Positions 51,967 through 60,265 of a stretch of 64,000 nt of DNA are shown here, in pieces. Position 1 is the stretch's first letter. The number at the start of each line of letters is the position of its first letter. A program made the translations under genes and the position numbers. Source of the stretch: Chryseobacterium kimseyorum (GTDB lineage: Bacteria > Bacteroidota > Bacteroidia > Flavobacteriales > Weeksellaceae); contig NZ_JAPDHW010000007.1 in the NCBI RefSeq assembly GCF_025971945.1, positions 124,001 to 188,000 on the forward strand. Reading direction: 5' to 3'. Under the pieces are notes generated by a model. It worked only from the letters and a program-made list of their open reading frames with translations. It searched no databases and was not told the origin of the DNA.

Positions 51967-52737
51967 TTATTTGATGAACTTCAGTGGATACTTCACATTT
52001 TTATAATCATCAAGACTCGCTTTTAAGGAACCTACAGCAAGTTCTGCTTTTAAGAGCAAAGGGATGTGATTATTATCATTGGAAACCCACATCGTAACGC
52101 CTTCTTTTTCTTTAAAAACGCGGCCGCTTTTCACAGATGGAATAATTTTTAACGCACTGATCGTCCCGAATTTTGTCTTTAAATTTTCTGTTCCCACCAC
52201 TTTCAGCTGAAACGGAAACATTTCATCATCGATCCAGACATTCATATTAAATACAGTTCCCGTTCTAAGTTCTGAAGGGGTTTTGCTTCGTAAAAAATAA
52301 AAACATGAAAGCATATCCTGAACTCCTTTTACAGACTTTATGGTCTTAGAGCCATTGGCAGGAGTTTTTTTGTCTGTTAAAACCAAGGTATGATTATCGT
52401 GATTGAATACAGTCTGGAAATGCTGTGAATAACCTCCTTCTTTTACATTTCTTACATAATAACTGGGAAGTTCTGTCTGCATATTGATATAACTTTCATA
52501 TAGATCTTCAACTTTAAAAAATGCTTTCACAGCGCCGGTGGTTGAGCCTGTACCTTTTACATACAGGTGAGGAACACCTTTGTAGTTTGTTTTTTTTGCG
52601 GTAAGATTTGCTGATCCTGCAGTTAGAAAACCGTAATGAATTCGAAGTGTTAAAGATTCTCCATCACTAATATTTGTGATCTGACCCTGACCGAAAAAGA
52701 ATACAAATATTGCCGTTATATACAGTAATTTCTTCAT
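51967..52737 (-). CDS. DUF3108 domain exported protein
   Basis: The 256-residue protein has a signal peptide (FFFGQGQ). The sequence ESLTLRIHYGFLTAGSANLTAKK and the LSCFYFLRSK and MWVSNDNNHIPLLLKAELAVGSLKASL segments match DUF3108, a periplasmic beta-rich family of unknown function. It is a single-gene unit, with its terminator downstream and the divergent ferredoxin reductase gene 154 bp upstream. Confidence 0.85.
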   Translation of the reverse strand: MKKLLYITAIFVFFFGQGQITNISDGESLTLRIHYGFLTAGSANLTAKKTNYKGVPHLYVKGTGSTTGAVKAFFKVEDLYESYINMQTELPSYYVRNVKEGGYSQHFQTVFNHDNHTLVLTDKKTPANGSKTIKSVKGVQDMLSCFYFLRSKTPSELRTGTVFNMNVWIDDEMFPFQLKVVGTENLKTKFGTISALKIIPSVKSGRVFKEKEGVTMWVSNDNNHIPLLLKAELAVGSLKASLDDYKNVKYPLKFIK

Positions 52738-52852
52738 AATTTAAATTTTACAAAAACACTGCCAAATGAAGTGCAGGTTTTATACGTACGAGATTTGATA
52801 AATCTCAGTTTTTTATTTAATGGTGTTTAAATATGCTTCGCATTAAAATTAG

Positions 52853-52860
52853 TAAATTTG
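52853..52860 (+). promoter_or_regulatory. -7 box TAAATTTG of the ferredoxin reductase gene
   Basis: It is an exact TAnnTTTG match, 31 nt before the ATG at 52892. Confidence 0.5.
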
Positions 52861-52891
52861 CAGTTACATACAATTAAATTATCATCATATT

Positions 52892-53947
52892 ATGATTACT
52901 ACAGATATATTAATTATCGGAGCGGGACCAACCGGACTTTTTGCTGTATTTGAAGCAGGTTTGCTAAAAATGAAATGTCACATTATCGACGCACTTCCTC
53001 AACCTGGAGGGCAGTTGGCAGAGTTGTATCCTAAAAAGCCGATTTTTGATATTCCGGGTTATCCTTCTGTTAACGCTGGGGAATTGGTAGATAATTTAAT
53101 GGAGCAGATTAAGCAGTTTCAGCCAGGATTCACTTTGGGAGAAACGGCAATTTCTTATAAGAAAGTTGATGAAGAATGGTTTGAAGTGATCACCAATAAA
53201 GGAACTGTTCACAGATGTAAAGCAATTGCCATTGCAGGTGGTTTGGGAACATTTGAACCGAGAAAACCGACGATGGATAATGTGGCAGACTATGAAGAAA
53301 AAGGTCTTGAATATTTCGTGAAAGAGCCTGAGCATTTCAGAAATAAAAAAGTGGTCATTGCAGGAGGTGGAGATTCTGCCTTAGACTGGAGTGTTTTCTT
53401 ATCCAATGTTGCCAGTGAAGTAACATTAATTCACAGAAGAAATGAGTTCCGTGGAGCTTTAGATTCTGTAGAAAAAGTTCAGGCTTTAAAAGATCAGGGT
53501 AAAATCAAACTGATCACTCCAGCCGAAGTTACTGCTATTAAAGGTGATGGAAAAGTCGAAGCAATTACTGTTGTAAGAGACGGAGAAGAGCCAATGGATA
53601 TTGAAACGGATTATTTCATCCCATTATTTGGATTGACTCCAAAATTGGGTGAGATTGCTCAGTGGGGACTGAATATCGAGAAAAACGCCATCGTTGTAAA
53701 CAATGCTTTAGATTATCAGACCAATATCGAAGGAATCTACGCTATTGGGGATATCAATACTTATCCTGGAAAACTGAAGTTGATTCTCTGTGGTTTTCAC
53801 GAAGCGACATTGATGTGTCAAAGTGTTTATAACAGATTAAATCCGGGTAAAAAATTCGTTTTAAAATATACAACCGTAAGTGGAGTAGACGGTTTCGACG
53901 GTAGCCGTAAAGAAGCTGAAAAAGCGGTGGTAAAGAAAATAGATTAA
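52892..53947 (+). CDS. Ferredoxin--NADP+ reductase, thioredoxin-reductase-like
   Basis: The 351-residue flavoprotein has the FAD motif IIGAGPTGLFAVFEA and PGGQLAELYPKKPIFDIPG, then an NADPH motif (VVIAGGGDSALDWSVFL) and the C-terminal FAD site (IYAIGDINTYPGKLKLILCGFHEA). The CxxC redox pair of thioredoxin reductase is absent, which fits type 2 ferredoxin-NADP reductases (YumC/BsFNR-like). The ferredoxin encoded next is a likely partner. Confidence 0.92.
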   Translation: MITTDILIIGAGPTGLFAVFEAGLLKMKCHIIDALPQPGGQLAELYPKKPIFDIPGYPSVNAGELVDNLMEQIKQFQPGFTLGETAISYKKVDEEWFEVITNKGTVHRCKAIAIAGGLGTFEPRKPTMDNVADYEEKGLEYFVKEPEHFRNKKVVIAGGGDSALDWSVFLSNVASEVTLIHRRNEFRGALDSVEKVQALKDQGKIKLITPAEVTAIKGDGKVEAITVVRDGEEPMDIETDYFIPLFGLTPKLGEIAQWGLNIEKNAIVVNNALDYQTNIEGIYAIGDINTYPGKLKLILCGFHEATLMCQSVYNRLNPGKKFVLKYTTVSGVDGFDGSRKEAEKAVVKKID

Positions 53948-54033
53948 TTTGGTTTTTAGGTTTTGTTGCCGGTTGCCAATATACATTTCTGGAAACCGTC
54001 AACGATTAACCATCAACTAACAACTTAATTAAA

Positions 54034-54363
54034 ATGAGCGATATAAATATTAGAATTACTGACAGGGAAGGACTGACTCACGATATTGTGGCTCCTACCG
54101 ATATGTCGATGAATTTGATGGAGATCATCCGTTCTTACGAATTGGCAGAAGAAGGAACCATCGGAGTTTGTGGAGGAATGGCGATGTGTGCCTCATGTCA
54201 GGTTTACGTAATCAAAGATCCCGGACTTGAGCCGATGGGTGATGAAGAAGATGCCATGCTTGGTGAAGCGTTTCATGTAGAGCCCAACAGCAGACTGGGT
54301 TGCCAGCTCCACATTGCAGATGCGATGGAGGGTCTTGAAGTAGTGATTGCTCCTTATCCTTAA
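54034..54363 (+). CDS. 2Fe-2S ferredoxin, adrenodoxin type
   Basis: The 109-residue protein has the adrenodoxin-type cluster ligands C-x5-C-x2-C in GVCGGMAMCASCQVYV, plus the distal Cys in SRLGCQLH. MEIIRSYELAEEGTIG and LEPMGDEEDAML are typical around them. It shuttles single electrons and probably receives them from the reductase encoded 86 bp upstream. A convergent terminator follows. Confidence 0.93.
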   Translation: MSDINIRITDREGLTHDIVAPTDMSMNLMEIIRSYELAEEGTIGVCGGMAMCASCQVYVIKDPGLEPMGDEEDAMLGEAFHVEPNSRLGCQLHIADAMEGLEVVIAPYP

Positions 54364-54390
54364 CCAGATTAGATTGTTTAAATATAAAAA

Positions 54391-54425
54391 ACACCCCTCG
54401 AATTTCAATTCAAGGGGTGTTTTTA
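54391..54425. terminator. Bidirectional terminator between ferredoxin and LOG genes
   Basis: An 8-bp stem (acacccct / aggggtgt) with A- and T-rich flanks. It can serve both convergent genes. Confidence 0.8.
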
Positions 54426-54465
54426 TAGGGCAATATTTTTATTAAATTGGGTTTGGATCTTTTAT

Positions 54466-55047
54466 TTATATCTCCTCTTTAGAAATCCACTTTCCGACAG
54501 CCGGAGCCTGATAATTTCTCATTTTTTCTAAAAGCTCATCAATATTGTCGCTCACCAAAAGCATTTCCTGATTGATCTGTTTTAAAAATCCTTTATCAAC
54601 CATGGTCTGAACCATTTTAATTAAATCATCGTAAAAACCGTCGATATTGAGAACAGCAATAGGTTTTTTGTGAAGTCCGAGCTGTGCCCAGGTAATCATC
54701 TCGAAAAACTCTTCCAGAGTTCCGTAGCCGCCGGGAAGTACAATAACGCCGTCGCAGAGGTCATTCATTTTGGTTTTTCTCTCGTGCATACTTTCCACCA
54801 AAATCAGTTCGGTAAGATGTGTATGCGCAATTTCTTTAGACTGCAGAAAGTGCGGAAGAACGCCAATTGCTTTTCCGTCTTCCTGAAGAACGCCGTCAGC
54901 AACTGCACCCATCAGTCCGACATTGGCGCCGCCATAAATAAGCTGAATATTTTGTTTTGCAAATGTCTGTCCGAGCAGAGTTGCCTGCTCCTTATATTTT
55001 TCATCCGAACCGAAACTCGATCCGCAAAATACGGTGATGCTTTTCAT
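54466..55047 (-). CDS. LOG family protein (TIGR00730), putative phosphoribohydrolase
   Basis: The 193-residue protein has the family hallmark VLPGGYGTLEEFFEMITWAQLG and the earlier GGANVGLMGAVADGVLQ. LOG proteins cleave nucleoside 5'-monophosphates, including cytokinin precursors; in bacteria some act on other nucleotides. Catalytic Arg and Glu residues are visible (MHERKTKM, GTLEE). It is a single-gene unit. Confidence 0.93.
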   Translation of the reverse strand: MKSITVFCGSSFGSDEKYKEQATLLGQTFAKQNIQLIYGGANVGLMGAVADGVLQEDGKAIGVLPHFLQSKEIAHTHLTELILVESMHERKTKMNDLCDGVIVLPGGYGTLEEFFEMITWAQLGLHKKPIAVLNIDGFYDDLIKMVQTMVDKGFLKQINQEMLLVSDNIDELLEKMRNYQAPAVGKWISKEEI

Positions 55048-55270
55048 TGATTTGAATTGCTTGTTATATTTTTAGTTTAATATGAATGTCGAAAAATTAG
55101 TAATCACTTAGTTTCTTAATGGCTTGTTTGTCATTGACTACGTCGAATCTTAGATTTCCGGGGGAATCTAAACCGTTTTATTTCAATGTGCTTAGATTCC
55201 TGCGGAATGACAAAGTGAGTTCTGAATTTAGCATGGTGATTAAAGGCGGACAAGCATAGATTAATTTAGA
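55048..55270. other. Intergenic region with AGATTCC-type inverted words
   Basis: The region has agatttccgggggaatct and gattcctgcggaatg stretches, a kind of short inverted sequence I associate with dispersed intergenic DNA in this group. No gene is seen. Confidence 0.4.
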
Positions 55271-55304
55271 AAAATATCCAAAATCAATCGACTTTGGATA
55301 TTTT
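55271..55304 (-). terminator. Terminator of pepD
   Basis: A 12-bp perfect stem (aaaatatccaaa / tttggatatttt) with a 10-nt loop lies 18 bp past the stop. It lacks GC-rich pairs, so efficiency may be modest. Confidence 0.65.
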
Positions 55305-55322
55305 AAAAATGTATTTATAATT

Positions 55323-56768
55323 TTATTTCAAAGGAATATTCGCTAAAATATCTTTTGTGAAACTCCAGAATTTTTGGGTTGAAGGGATATTGGCTTTTTC
55401 ATCCGGCGAGTGTGCTCCTCTTATGGTTGGTCCGTAGCTTACCATTTCCATTTCAGGATAATTGGCACCGATAATTCCGCATTCCAATCCTGCATGACAT
55501 GCAACAACATGTGGTTTTTCGGCAAATTTTTCGGTGTAGATTTTTTCCATCATCTGAACGATTTCAGAACCTGGTTTTGGTTTCCAGCCAGGATAAGAGC
55601 CACTGAATTCGACATTCATTCCTGCAAGTTCTGAAACGGATTTTAATTGTTCAGCCACAGAATCTTTAGAGGAATCTACGGAAGATCTTGAAAGATTTAA
55701 AATTTTCAATCCACCTTCTTTTAATTCTAATCTTGCAACGTTGTTTGATGATTCTACCAAATCCTGAACATCAGGACTCATTCTGTAAACACCGTTGTGA
55801 AGCGATTTTAAAACTAAAATAATCTTTTTTGAATCTTCCAACGAAAGCGCTTTATCTGAACTTGTGGAATTTTCAATGTTAATCTGAAGTCCGGCCTCGA
55901 TCGAAGCAAATTCTTCTAAAATTTGTTTTTTAATTCCTTCGGTAATATTTTCGATGAATTCTCCTGAATTTCTCACAGCAATCAAAGCCACAGCTTCTCT
56001 GGGTATAGCATTTCGCAAACTTCCACCATCGATAGAAATCAACTGTATGTTTTCGTCTGCTAAACCTTTGTAAAGGATTCTCCCCAAAATAATATTGGCA
56101 TTACCGAAACCTTTGTGAATATCCATTCCGGAATGTCCGCCCTGCAGGCCTTTCACTTCGATTCTCACTACCTGTCCGTTTGCAGTCTCAGTAGAATAAG
56201 TCTGATTGATTGTAACATCAATTCCACCTGCACATCCGATGTCGATCTCATCATCTTCTTCTGTATCTAAATTTAGAAGAATCTGTCCGGTCAATTGTCC
56301 GGGTTTTAAACCTAAAGCTCCGGTCATTCCCGTTTCTTCATCGATGGTAAACAAGGCTTCCAGATCAGGATGTGGAATATCTGTGCTTTCAAGAACCGAC
56401 ATAATGGTTGCCACTCCCAAGCCGTTGTCAGCACCTAAAGTAGTACCTTTTGCCTTTACCCAGTCACCGTCAACTTCCATCTGAATTCCCTGTGTTTCAA
56501 AGTCGAAATTCACATCATTGTTTTTCTGGCAAACCATATCCAGATGCGACTGCATTACGATTGATTTACGATTTTCCATACCAGGAGTGGCAGGTTTTTT
56601 AATGATGACATTTCCTACTTCATCAACTGTAGTTTCTAAACCTAAATTTTCACCAAATTCTTTGATGAAAGCAATTACTCTTTCTTCCTTTTTTGACGGT
56701 CTCGGAACAGCATTCAGTTTGGAAAAATTCTTCCAGATAATCTGCGGTTCTATGTTTGATAGTTCCAT
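55323..56768 (-). CDS. pepD: Aminoacyl-histidine dipeptidase (M20, PepD)
   Basis: The 481-residue cytosolic dipeptidase has the M20 zinc ligands and catalytic residues: MQSHLDMVCQ, TLGADNGLGVA, DEETGMTGAL, HSGMDIHKG and CHAGLECGIIG. Its length fits PepD. I start at the ATG at 56768 (MELSNIEPQIIW), because the extra residues from 56786 do not match the family. A -7 box (TAATTTTG) stands 15 nt before this ATG, which supports the choice. Confidence 0.93.
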   Translation of the reverse strand: MELSNIEPQIIWKNFSKLNAVPRPSKKEERVIAFIKEFGENLGLETTVDEVGNVIIKKPATPGMENRKSIVMQSHLDMVCQKNNDVNFDFETQGIQMEVDGDWVKAKGTTLGADNGLGVATIMSVLESTDIPHPDLEALFTIDEETGMTGALGLKPGQLTGQILLNLDTEEDDEIDIGCAGGIDVTINQTYSTETANGQVVRIEVKGLQGGHSGMDIHKGFGNANIILGRILYKGLADENIQLISIDGGSLRNAIPREAVALIAVRNSGEFIENITEGIKKQILEEFASIEAGLQINIENSTSSDKALSLEDSKKIILVLKSLHNGVYRMSPDVQDLVESSNNVARLELKEGGLKILNLSRSSVDSSKDSVAEQLKSVSELAGMNVEFSGSYPGWKPKPGSEIVQMMEKIYTEKFAEKPHVVACHAGLECGIIGANYPEMEMVSYGPTIRGAHSPDEKANIPSTQKFWSFTKDILANIPLK

Positions 56769-56783
56769 AAAATTTATTTTTAT

Positions 56784-56791
56784 CAAAATTA
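56784..56791 (-). promoter_or_regulatory. -7 box TAATTTTG of pepD
   Basis: It is an exact TAnnTTTG match on the minus strand, 15 nt before the ATG at 56768. It also lies just past the terminator of the upstream lipoprotein gene. Confidence 0.55.
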
Positions 56792-56804
56792 CGGATAAAA
56801 AAAA

Positions 56805-56825
56805 TGCTCCCGAAATTCAGGAGCA
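56805..56825 (-). terminator. Terminator of the 56916-57407 gene
   Basis: A 6-bp stem (tgctcc / ggagca) is followed by a long T-run on the minus strand. It sits ~90 bp past the stop. Confidence 0.75.
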
Positions 56826-56915
56826 GTATTTTTGCTATATACTAGATGCTGACGCCAGTTGTTTGATGACCTATATTAAAAAGCCAATCGTCAAAAGCCA
56901 ATCGCCATCCACCAA

Positions 56916-57407
56916 TTAACATCCACACTCTCCATAAATCGGGATCACCGTCTTGCTTCCGTCCGGTTTTTCAATGGTTAAAGTTCCTTCAAAAAGCAAA
57001 ACTTCTTCGTTCTTTATTTTCTTTCCTTTTACAGAAATTTTATAGTTTTCGTTTTCAATTTCTTTGGTCAGTTCTTCATCTACTTCCATATCGCTTGAGG
57101 AAATCAAATTCATGGCGATTCGTTTTCCGTCGAGTTTCATGTAGGCTGTTTTTCCTGCATCATCGGCATAAATGTATTTTTCGTTTTCAAAATCTGCTTT
57201 GTTCTTTGCAAAATAGCACGAACATTCTTTGATTTCTTTCGGAAAAGGAAATACATCTACCAGTATATTGGCAGGTTGAGAGTCTGTTTCTGCAGAATCC
57301 TGAACGATATTTACGGAATCTTTTTCTGTTGGATTTGTAACGGTTTCTTTCTCCTTTTTACAGGAAACCAACATAAAGGCTGAAAAGAAAATGATTAAAT
57401 ATTTCAT
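56916..57407 (-). CDS. Lipoprotein, function unknown
   Basis: The 163-residue product has a lipobox (MLVSC, Cys16) and a Thr/Ser/Asp-rich linker. The mature part has a CSCYFAKNKADFENEKYIYADD motif and ends with IYGECGC, so extra disulfides may form. I do not recognise a family. It is downstream of the LURP-one-like gene on the same strand (94-bp gap). Confidence 0.65.
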   Translation of the reverse strand: MKYLIIFFSAFMLVSCKKEKETVTNPTEKDSVNIVQDSAETDSQPANILVDVFPFPKEIKECSCYFAKNKADFENEKYIYADDAGKTAYMKLDGKRIAMNLISSSDMEVDEELTKEIENENYKISVKGKKIKNEEVLLFEGTLTIEKPDGSKTVIPIYGECGC

Positions 57408-57501
57408 CTGTTAAAAGTGCTATAATTTATTATATTTTTAGACGGTCATGAATTCAAAATATGAGCCAGTGCAAAAGCAAAAGGAAAATGTCCGGAGCTA
57501 T

Positions 57502-58104
57502 CTATCCTCTGGCTCTTTCAAGCAATACCATCATCAATAATGATAAAACCACCAAACTTTCGTCTTCATCATCAATATCAATCAGTCTGTCTAGCTGGAA
57601 TCTTCTGCCGAACATTGATGGCATCTTTTTTAATTTAAAATATTCTTTGCCGTCGATGCCTTTCACGGTGTAAGAAGGATTTAGGAAATATCCGGTAAAC
57701 ATTCCGATGACAGGAATTTCGCCGACCATTCCGTCGAAAAATTTCACCCACGCATTGTCTTCAGCTACAGTAAATTTTGCCTTATCGTTCTCGTCTAAAA
57801 CTTCATAAGTTGATTTCCAGATAGAGCGCACTCCTTTTCTTGCCAATCTCCCGAAACTCTTTCCAATTGTATCTTTGATAGAGTATGATGCATTAAAATC
57901 AATCCATTGGTTTGCCTGAATTCTGAAAAGTTCTTTGGTTTTGCTTTCGTCATTGAAAACGATGACGTCTTCTTTCAGTTTAAACATTTTCTGGCGAACA
58001 TAAGCTACTGACTTTCCATGCTTGTCTGTAATGTTGAAATCGCTGGCAAGAGTGGTGATTTTAAATTTAAAATCCAGCGGATAATTGAGATTGTTAAGAA
58101 TCAT
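57502..58104 (-). CDS. LURP-one-related / Tubby-like C-terminal domain protein
   Basis: The 200-residue protein has repeated beta-strand motifs (FNITDKHGKSVAYVRQKMFKLKEDVIVFNDES, KSTYEVLDENDKAKFTVAEDN) that match the LOR/Tubby-like or scramblase-like fold. The molecular function in bacteria is unknown. A -7 box (TATATTTG, 58138-58145) lies 33 nt upstream. Confidence 0.75.
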   Translation of the reverse strand: MILNNLNYPLDFKFKITTLASDFNITDKHGKSVAYVRQKMFKLKEDVIVFNDESKTKELFRIQANQWIDFNASYSIKDTIGKSFGRLARKGVRSIWKSTYEVLDENDKAKFTVAEDNAWVKFFDGMVGEIPVIGMFTGYFLNPSYTVKGIDGKEYFKLKKMPSMFGRRFQLDRLIDIDDEDESLVVLSLLMMVLLERARG

Positions 58105-58137
58105 TGTAGTTTGTTTTCAGTTTAATATTTTGATGAT

Positions 58138-58145
58138 CAAATATA
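58138..58145 (-). promoter_or_regulatory. -7 box TATATTTG
   Basis: It is an exact TAnnTTTG match on the minus strand, 33 nt before the LURP-one-like gene. Confidence 0.5.
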
Positions 58146-58271
58146 ATGGTTTTTTCAATGTTATGAATGATAAGTTGATGATACTGATTTGGATCATATA
58201 AAAGAGTTTAAATGGATGGAATTATCCTGGTAAATGATCTTTTTCTATTCAGATTTTACAACTATAATTCT

Positions 58272-58279
58272 TATTTTTG
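58272..58279 (+). promoter_or_regulatory. -7 box TATTTTTG, 5 nt before recR
   Basis: It is an exact TAnnTTTG match. The ATG at 58285 is 5 nt after it, so the recR mRNA would be leaderless or nearly so. This also decides the start over the upstream in-frame ATG at 58234. Confidence 0.55.
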
Positions 58280-58284
58280 TACTT

Positions 58285-58896
58285 ATGGATTACCCAAGTA
58301 AAGTATTGGCAAAAGCAGTTGAGGAAATTTCCGGGCTTCCGGGTATTGGGAAGAAAACCGCTTTGCGTCTTGCACTTCATTTACTTAAACAGCCTAATTC
58401 CAGAGCGACAAGTTTAGGAACTTCTATCATCAATCTGGTGAATGAAATTAAATACTGCAAAGAATGCCACAATTTTTCAGATTTTGACATCTGTGAAATC
58501 TGCAGCAATGAAAAACGCAGTGACGAACTAATTTGCATTGTAGAAGATGTACGTGACGTGATCGCCATAGAAAATACCGGAAAATACCGAGGGAAATATT
58601 TGATTCTTGGTGGAAAGATTTCTCCGATGGAGGGCGTAGGACCTCATCAGCTGAATATTCCGAGCATTGAAAAGAAATTGCAGCAAGGTCAGGCAAAAGA
58701 ATTTATTTTTGCATTGAGTGCGACGATGGAAGGCGATACTACCGCTTATTACATTTACAAGAAATTCAAAAATTCAGGGATTCAGTTTTCAAGTATTGCC
58801 AGAGGGATTTCCGTAGGCGATGAGTTGGAATATGCTGATGAAATTTCTCTGGGAAGATCAATTATCAACCGACTTCCATACAACGAAAAGGATTAA
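58285..58896 (+). CDS. recR: Recombination mediator RecR
   Basis: The 203-residue protein has a helix-hairpin-helix (EEISGLPGIGKKTALRLAL), a C4 zinc finger (CKECHNFSDFDICEICSN), and a Toprim domain (ICIVEDVRDVIAIENTGKY, KYLILGGKISPMEGVGPHQL). It loads RecA with RecO/RecF at gaps. The start at 58285 gives the normal RecR length. The glycosyltransferase gene follows after one base. Confidence 0.95.
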   Translation: MDYPSKVLAKAVEEISGLPGIGKKTALRLALHLLKQPNSRATSLGTSIINLVNEIKYCKECHNFSDFDICEICSNEKRSDELICIVEDVRDVIAIENTGKYRGKYLILGGKISPMEGVGPHQLNIPSIEKKLQQGQAKEFIFALSATMEGDTTAYYIYKKFKNSGIQFSSIARGISVGDELEYADEISLGRSIINRLPYNEKD

Positions 58897-58897
58897 A

Positions 58898-59737
58898 ATG
58901 GCTAAGAAACTTTCAATCATTATCGTTAATTACAATGTGACTCAACTTCTGAGAAACTGCCTTATTTCTATTGAGAAATATGCCGAAAATGTCGATTATG
59001 AAATCATAGTTATTGATAATCGATCTACCGACAGCTCATGGGGTGATCTTATTCCCGAATTTCCAAAGGTGAAATTTATAGCATCAGAAAAAAATGAAGG
59101 TTTTGCAATTGCTAACAATAAAGCAATAAAAACTGTAGAAGGAGAATATCTTTTAATTTTAAATCCGGATACTGAGCTGGAAGGTTTTTATTTAAATGAA
59201 ATTTTAAATTTTGCTGATTCAAAAACTGATTTCGGTTGTCTGGGCGTAAGAATGCACGATGCAAATGGAAATTTTCTTCCGGAAAGCAAACGTTCAGTTC
59301 CCGACATGTTCAATTCTTTCGAAAAACTGTTTACCAATTTTAAAAAGAAAAATACAAAATCCTATTACCGAAATGATATTGGCGAATTTGAAATTGCAGA
59401 AGTAGAAGTCATTACCGGAGCATTTTTCTTAGTTAAAAAAGAGGTTTATGAAAGGGTAGGAGGTCTCGACGAAAAGTACTTCATGTATGGTGAAGACATC
59501 GACCTGTGTTATACTCTGCTTAAAAATGGGTATCAGAATTATTACTACGGAAAAGCTTCTATCTTACATCATAAAGGTGAAAGCACGGTGAAAGATGAGG
59601 TGTATCTCGATAGATTTTATGGAGCCATGCAGATTTTTATTGATAAATATTACAGAGAAAGCAAACCTGTGCAATATTCATTTCTGAAAGCAGGTCTTAA
59701 GCTGAGACATAAAATAGAACTTATTAAACTTAAATAA
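58898..59737 (+). CDS. Glycosyltransferase family 2 (rhamnosyl/dTDP-sugar type)
   Basis: The 279-residue protein has the GT2 start LSIIIVNYNVTQLLRNCLISI, then EIIVIDNRSTDSSW, NPDTELEG (DxD-like) and VITGAFFLVKKEVYERVGGLDEKYFMYGEDIDLCYTL, typical of rhamnosyltransferase-like enzymes. It probably adds a sugar to a surface polysaccharide or lipid. The start at 58898 lies one base after the recR stop. An upstream in-frame ATG at 58820 would lie within recR. Confidence 0.9.
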   Translation: MAKKLSIIIVNYNVTQLLRNCLISIEKYAENVDYEIIVIDNRSTDSSWGDLIPEFPKVKFIASEKNEGFAIANNKAIKTVEGEYLLILNPDTELEGFYLNEILNFADSKTDFGCLGVRMHDANGNFLPESKRSVPDMFNSFEKLFTNFKKKNTKSYYRNDIGEFEIAEVEVITGAFFLVKKEVYERVGGLDEKYFMYGEDIDLCYTLLKNGYQNYYYGKASILHHKGESTVKDEVYLDRFYGAMQIFIDKYYRESKPVQYSFLKAGLKLRHKIELIKLK

Positions 59738-59775
59738 AAAAGCAACTCAAGTAAATTGAGTTGCTTTTGTTTTAT
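59738..59775. terminator. Bidirectional terminator between glycosyltransferase and secG
   Basis: A 13-bp perfect stem (aaaagcaactcaa / ttgagttgctttt) with a 5-nt loop lies between the convergent genes. Confidence 0.85.
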
Positions 59776-59791
59776 ATCGAAAAATATTTTC

Positions 59792-60142
59792 TTATTTAGT
59801 TGCCGGAACACTTACCGGAGCTGTAGTCGTAGAAGCAGGAGCTGTTTGCTTAACAGGAGCTTCGGTTTTTGTTGGAGCTGTCTGAATTGCCGGAGCAGAC
59901 TGTTTAGGTTTCCCTGTAACAACTACGCTGATTAAGATAAGAACGATAATTACCGCTCCTAAAGTCCAGGTTGACTTCTCCATAAAGTCGTTGGTTCTCT
60001 GTACGCCAAACTGTGCAGAAGATGCACCTCCGAATGTACTTGAAAGGCCGCCTCCTTTAGGATTTTGAGCCATAACAACGATTACCAATAAAATGCTGGC
60101 AATCATAATAAGAACCATCAATAGTGTAAATATAGTATCCAT
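59792..60142 (-). CDS. secG: Preprotein translocase subunit SecG
   Basis: The 116-residue protein has the two SecG helices (IFTLLMVLIMIASILLVIVVMAQNPKGGGLSSTFGG and LGAVIIVLILISVVV) with the QNPKGGGLSS linker and TNDFMEKSTW. It ends in an Ala/Pro/Thr-rich tail of ~40 residues, longer than in many species. It is the small SecYEG subunit. A -7 box (TAAATTTG, 60168-60175) is 25 nt upstream. Confidence 0.92.
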   Translation of the reverse strand: MDTIFTLLMVLIMIASILLVIVVMAQNPKGGGLSSTFGGASSAQFGVQRTNDFMEKSTWTLGAVIIVLILISVVVTGKPKQSAPAIQTAPTKTEAPVKQTAPASTTTAPVSVPATK

Positions 60143-60167
60143 TAATTCTAATATCTTTTTGAATGGG

Positions 60168-60175
60168 CAAATTTA
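60168..60175 (-). promoter_or_regulatory. -7 box TAAATTTG of secG
   Basis: It is an exact TAnnTTTG match on the minus strand, 25 nt before the start. Confidence 0.5.
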
Positions 60176-60218
60176 ATGTTTTTTTACAGAACGGCAAAAT
60201 AAAGATTTCACTAAAAAC

Positions 60219-60248
60219 GAAAAGCGGAGACAATTGTCTCCGCTTTTC
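60219..60248 (-). terminator. Terminator of the M16 peptidase operon
   Basis: A 13-bp perfect stem (gaaaagcggagac / gtctccgcttttc) with a 4-nt loop is followed by T-rich sequence on the minus strand. Confidence 0.88.
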
Positions 60249-60265
60249 AGATTGTATTAATAATC

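Noticed and set aside
54193-54408. Two minus-strand frames across the ferredoxin gene
   Set aside because: They are antisense to a well-supported ferredoxin and have no promoter or family match.
58820-58897. Longer start for the glycosyltransferase within recR
   Set aside because: The extra residues are out of frame with the recR product and do not resemble GT2 N-termini.
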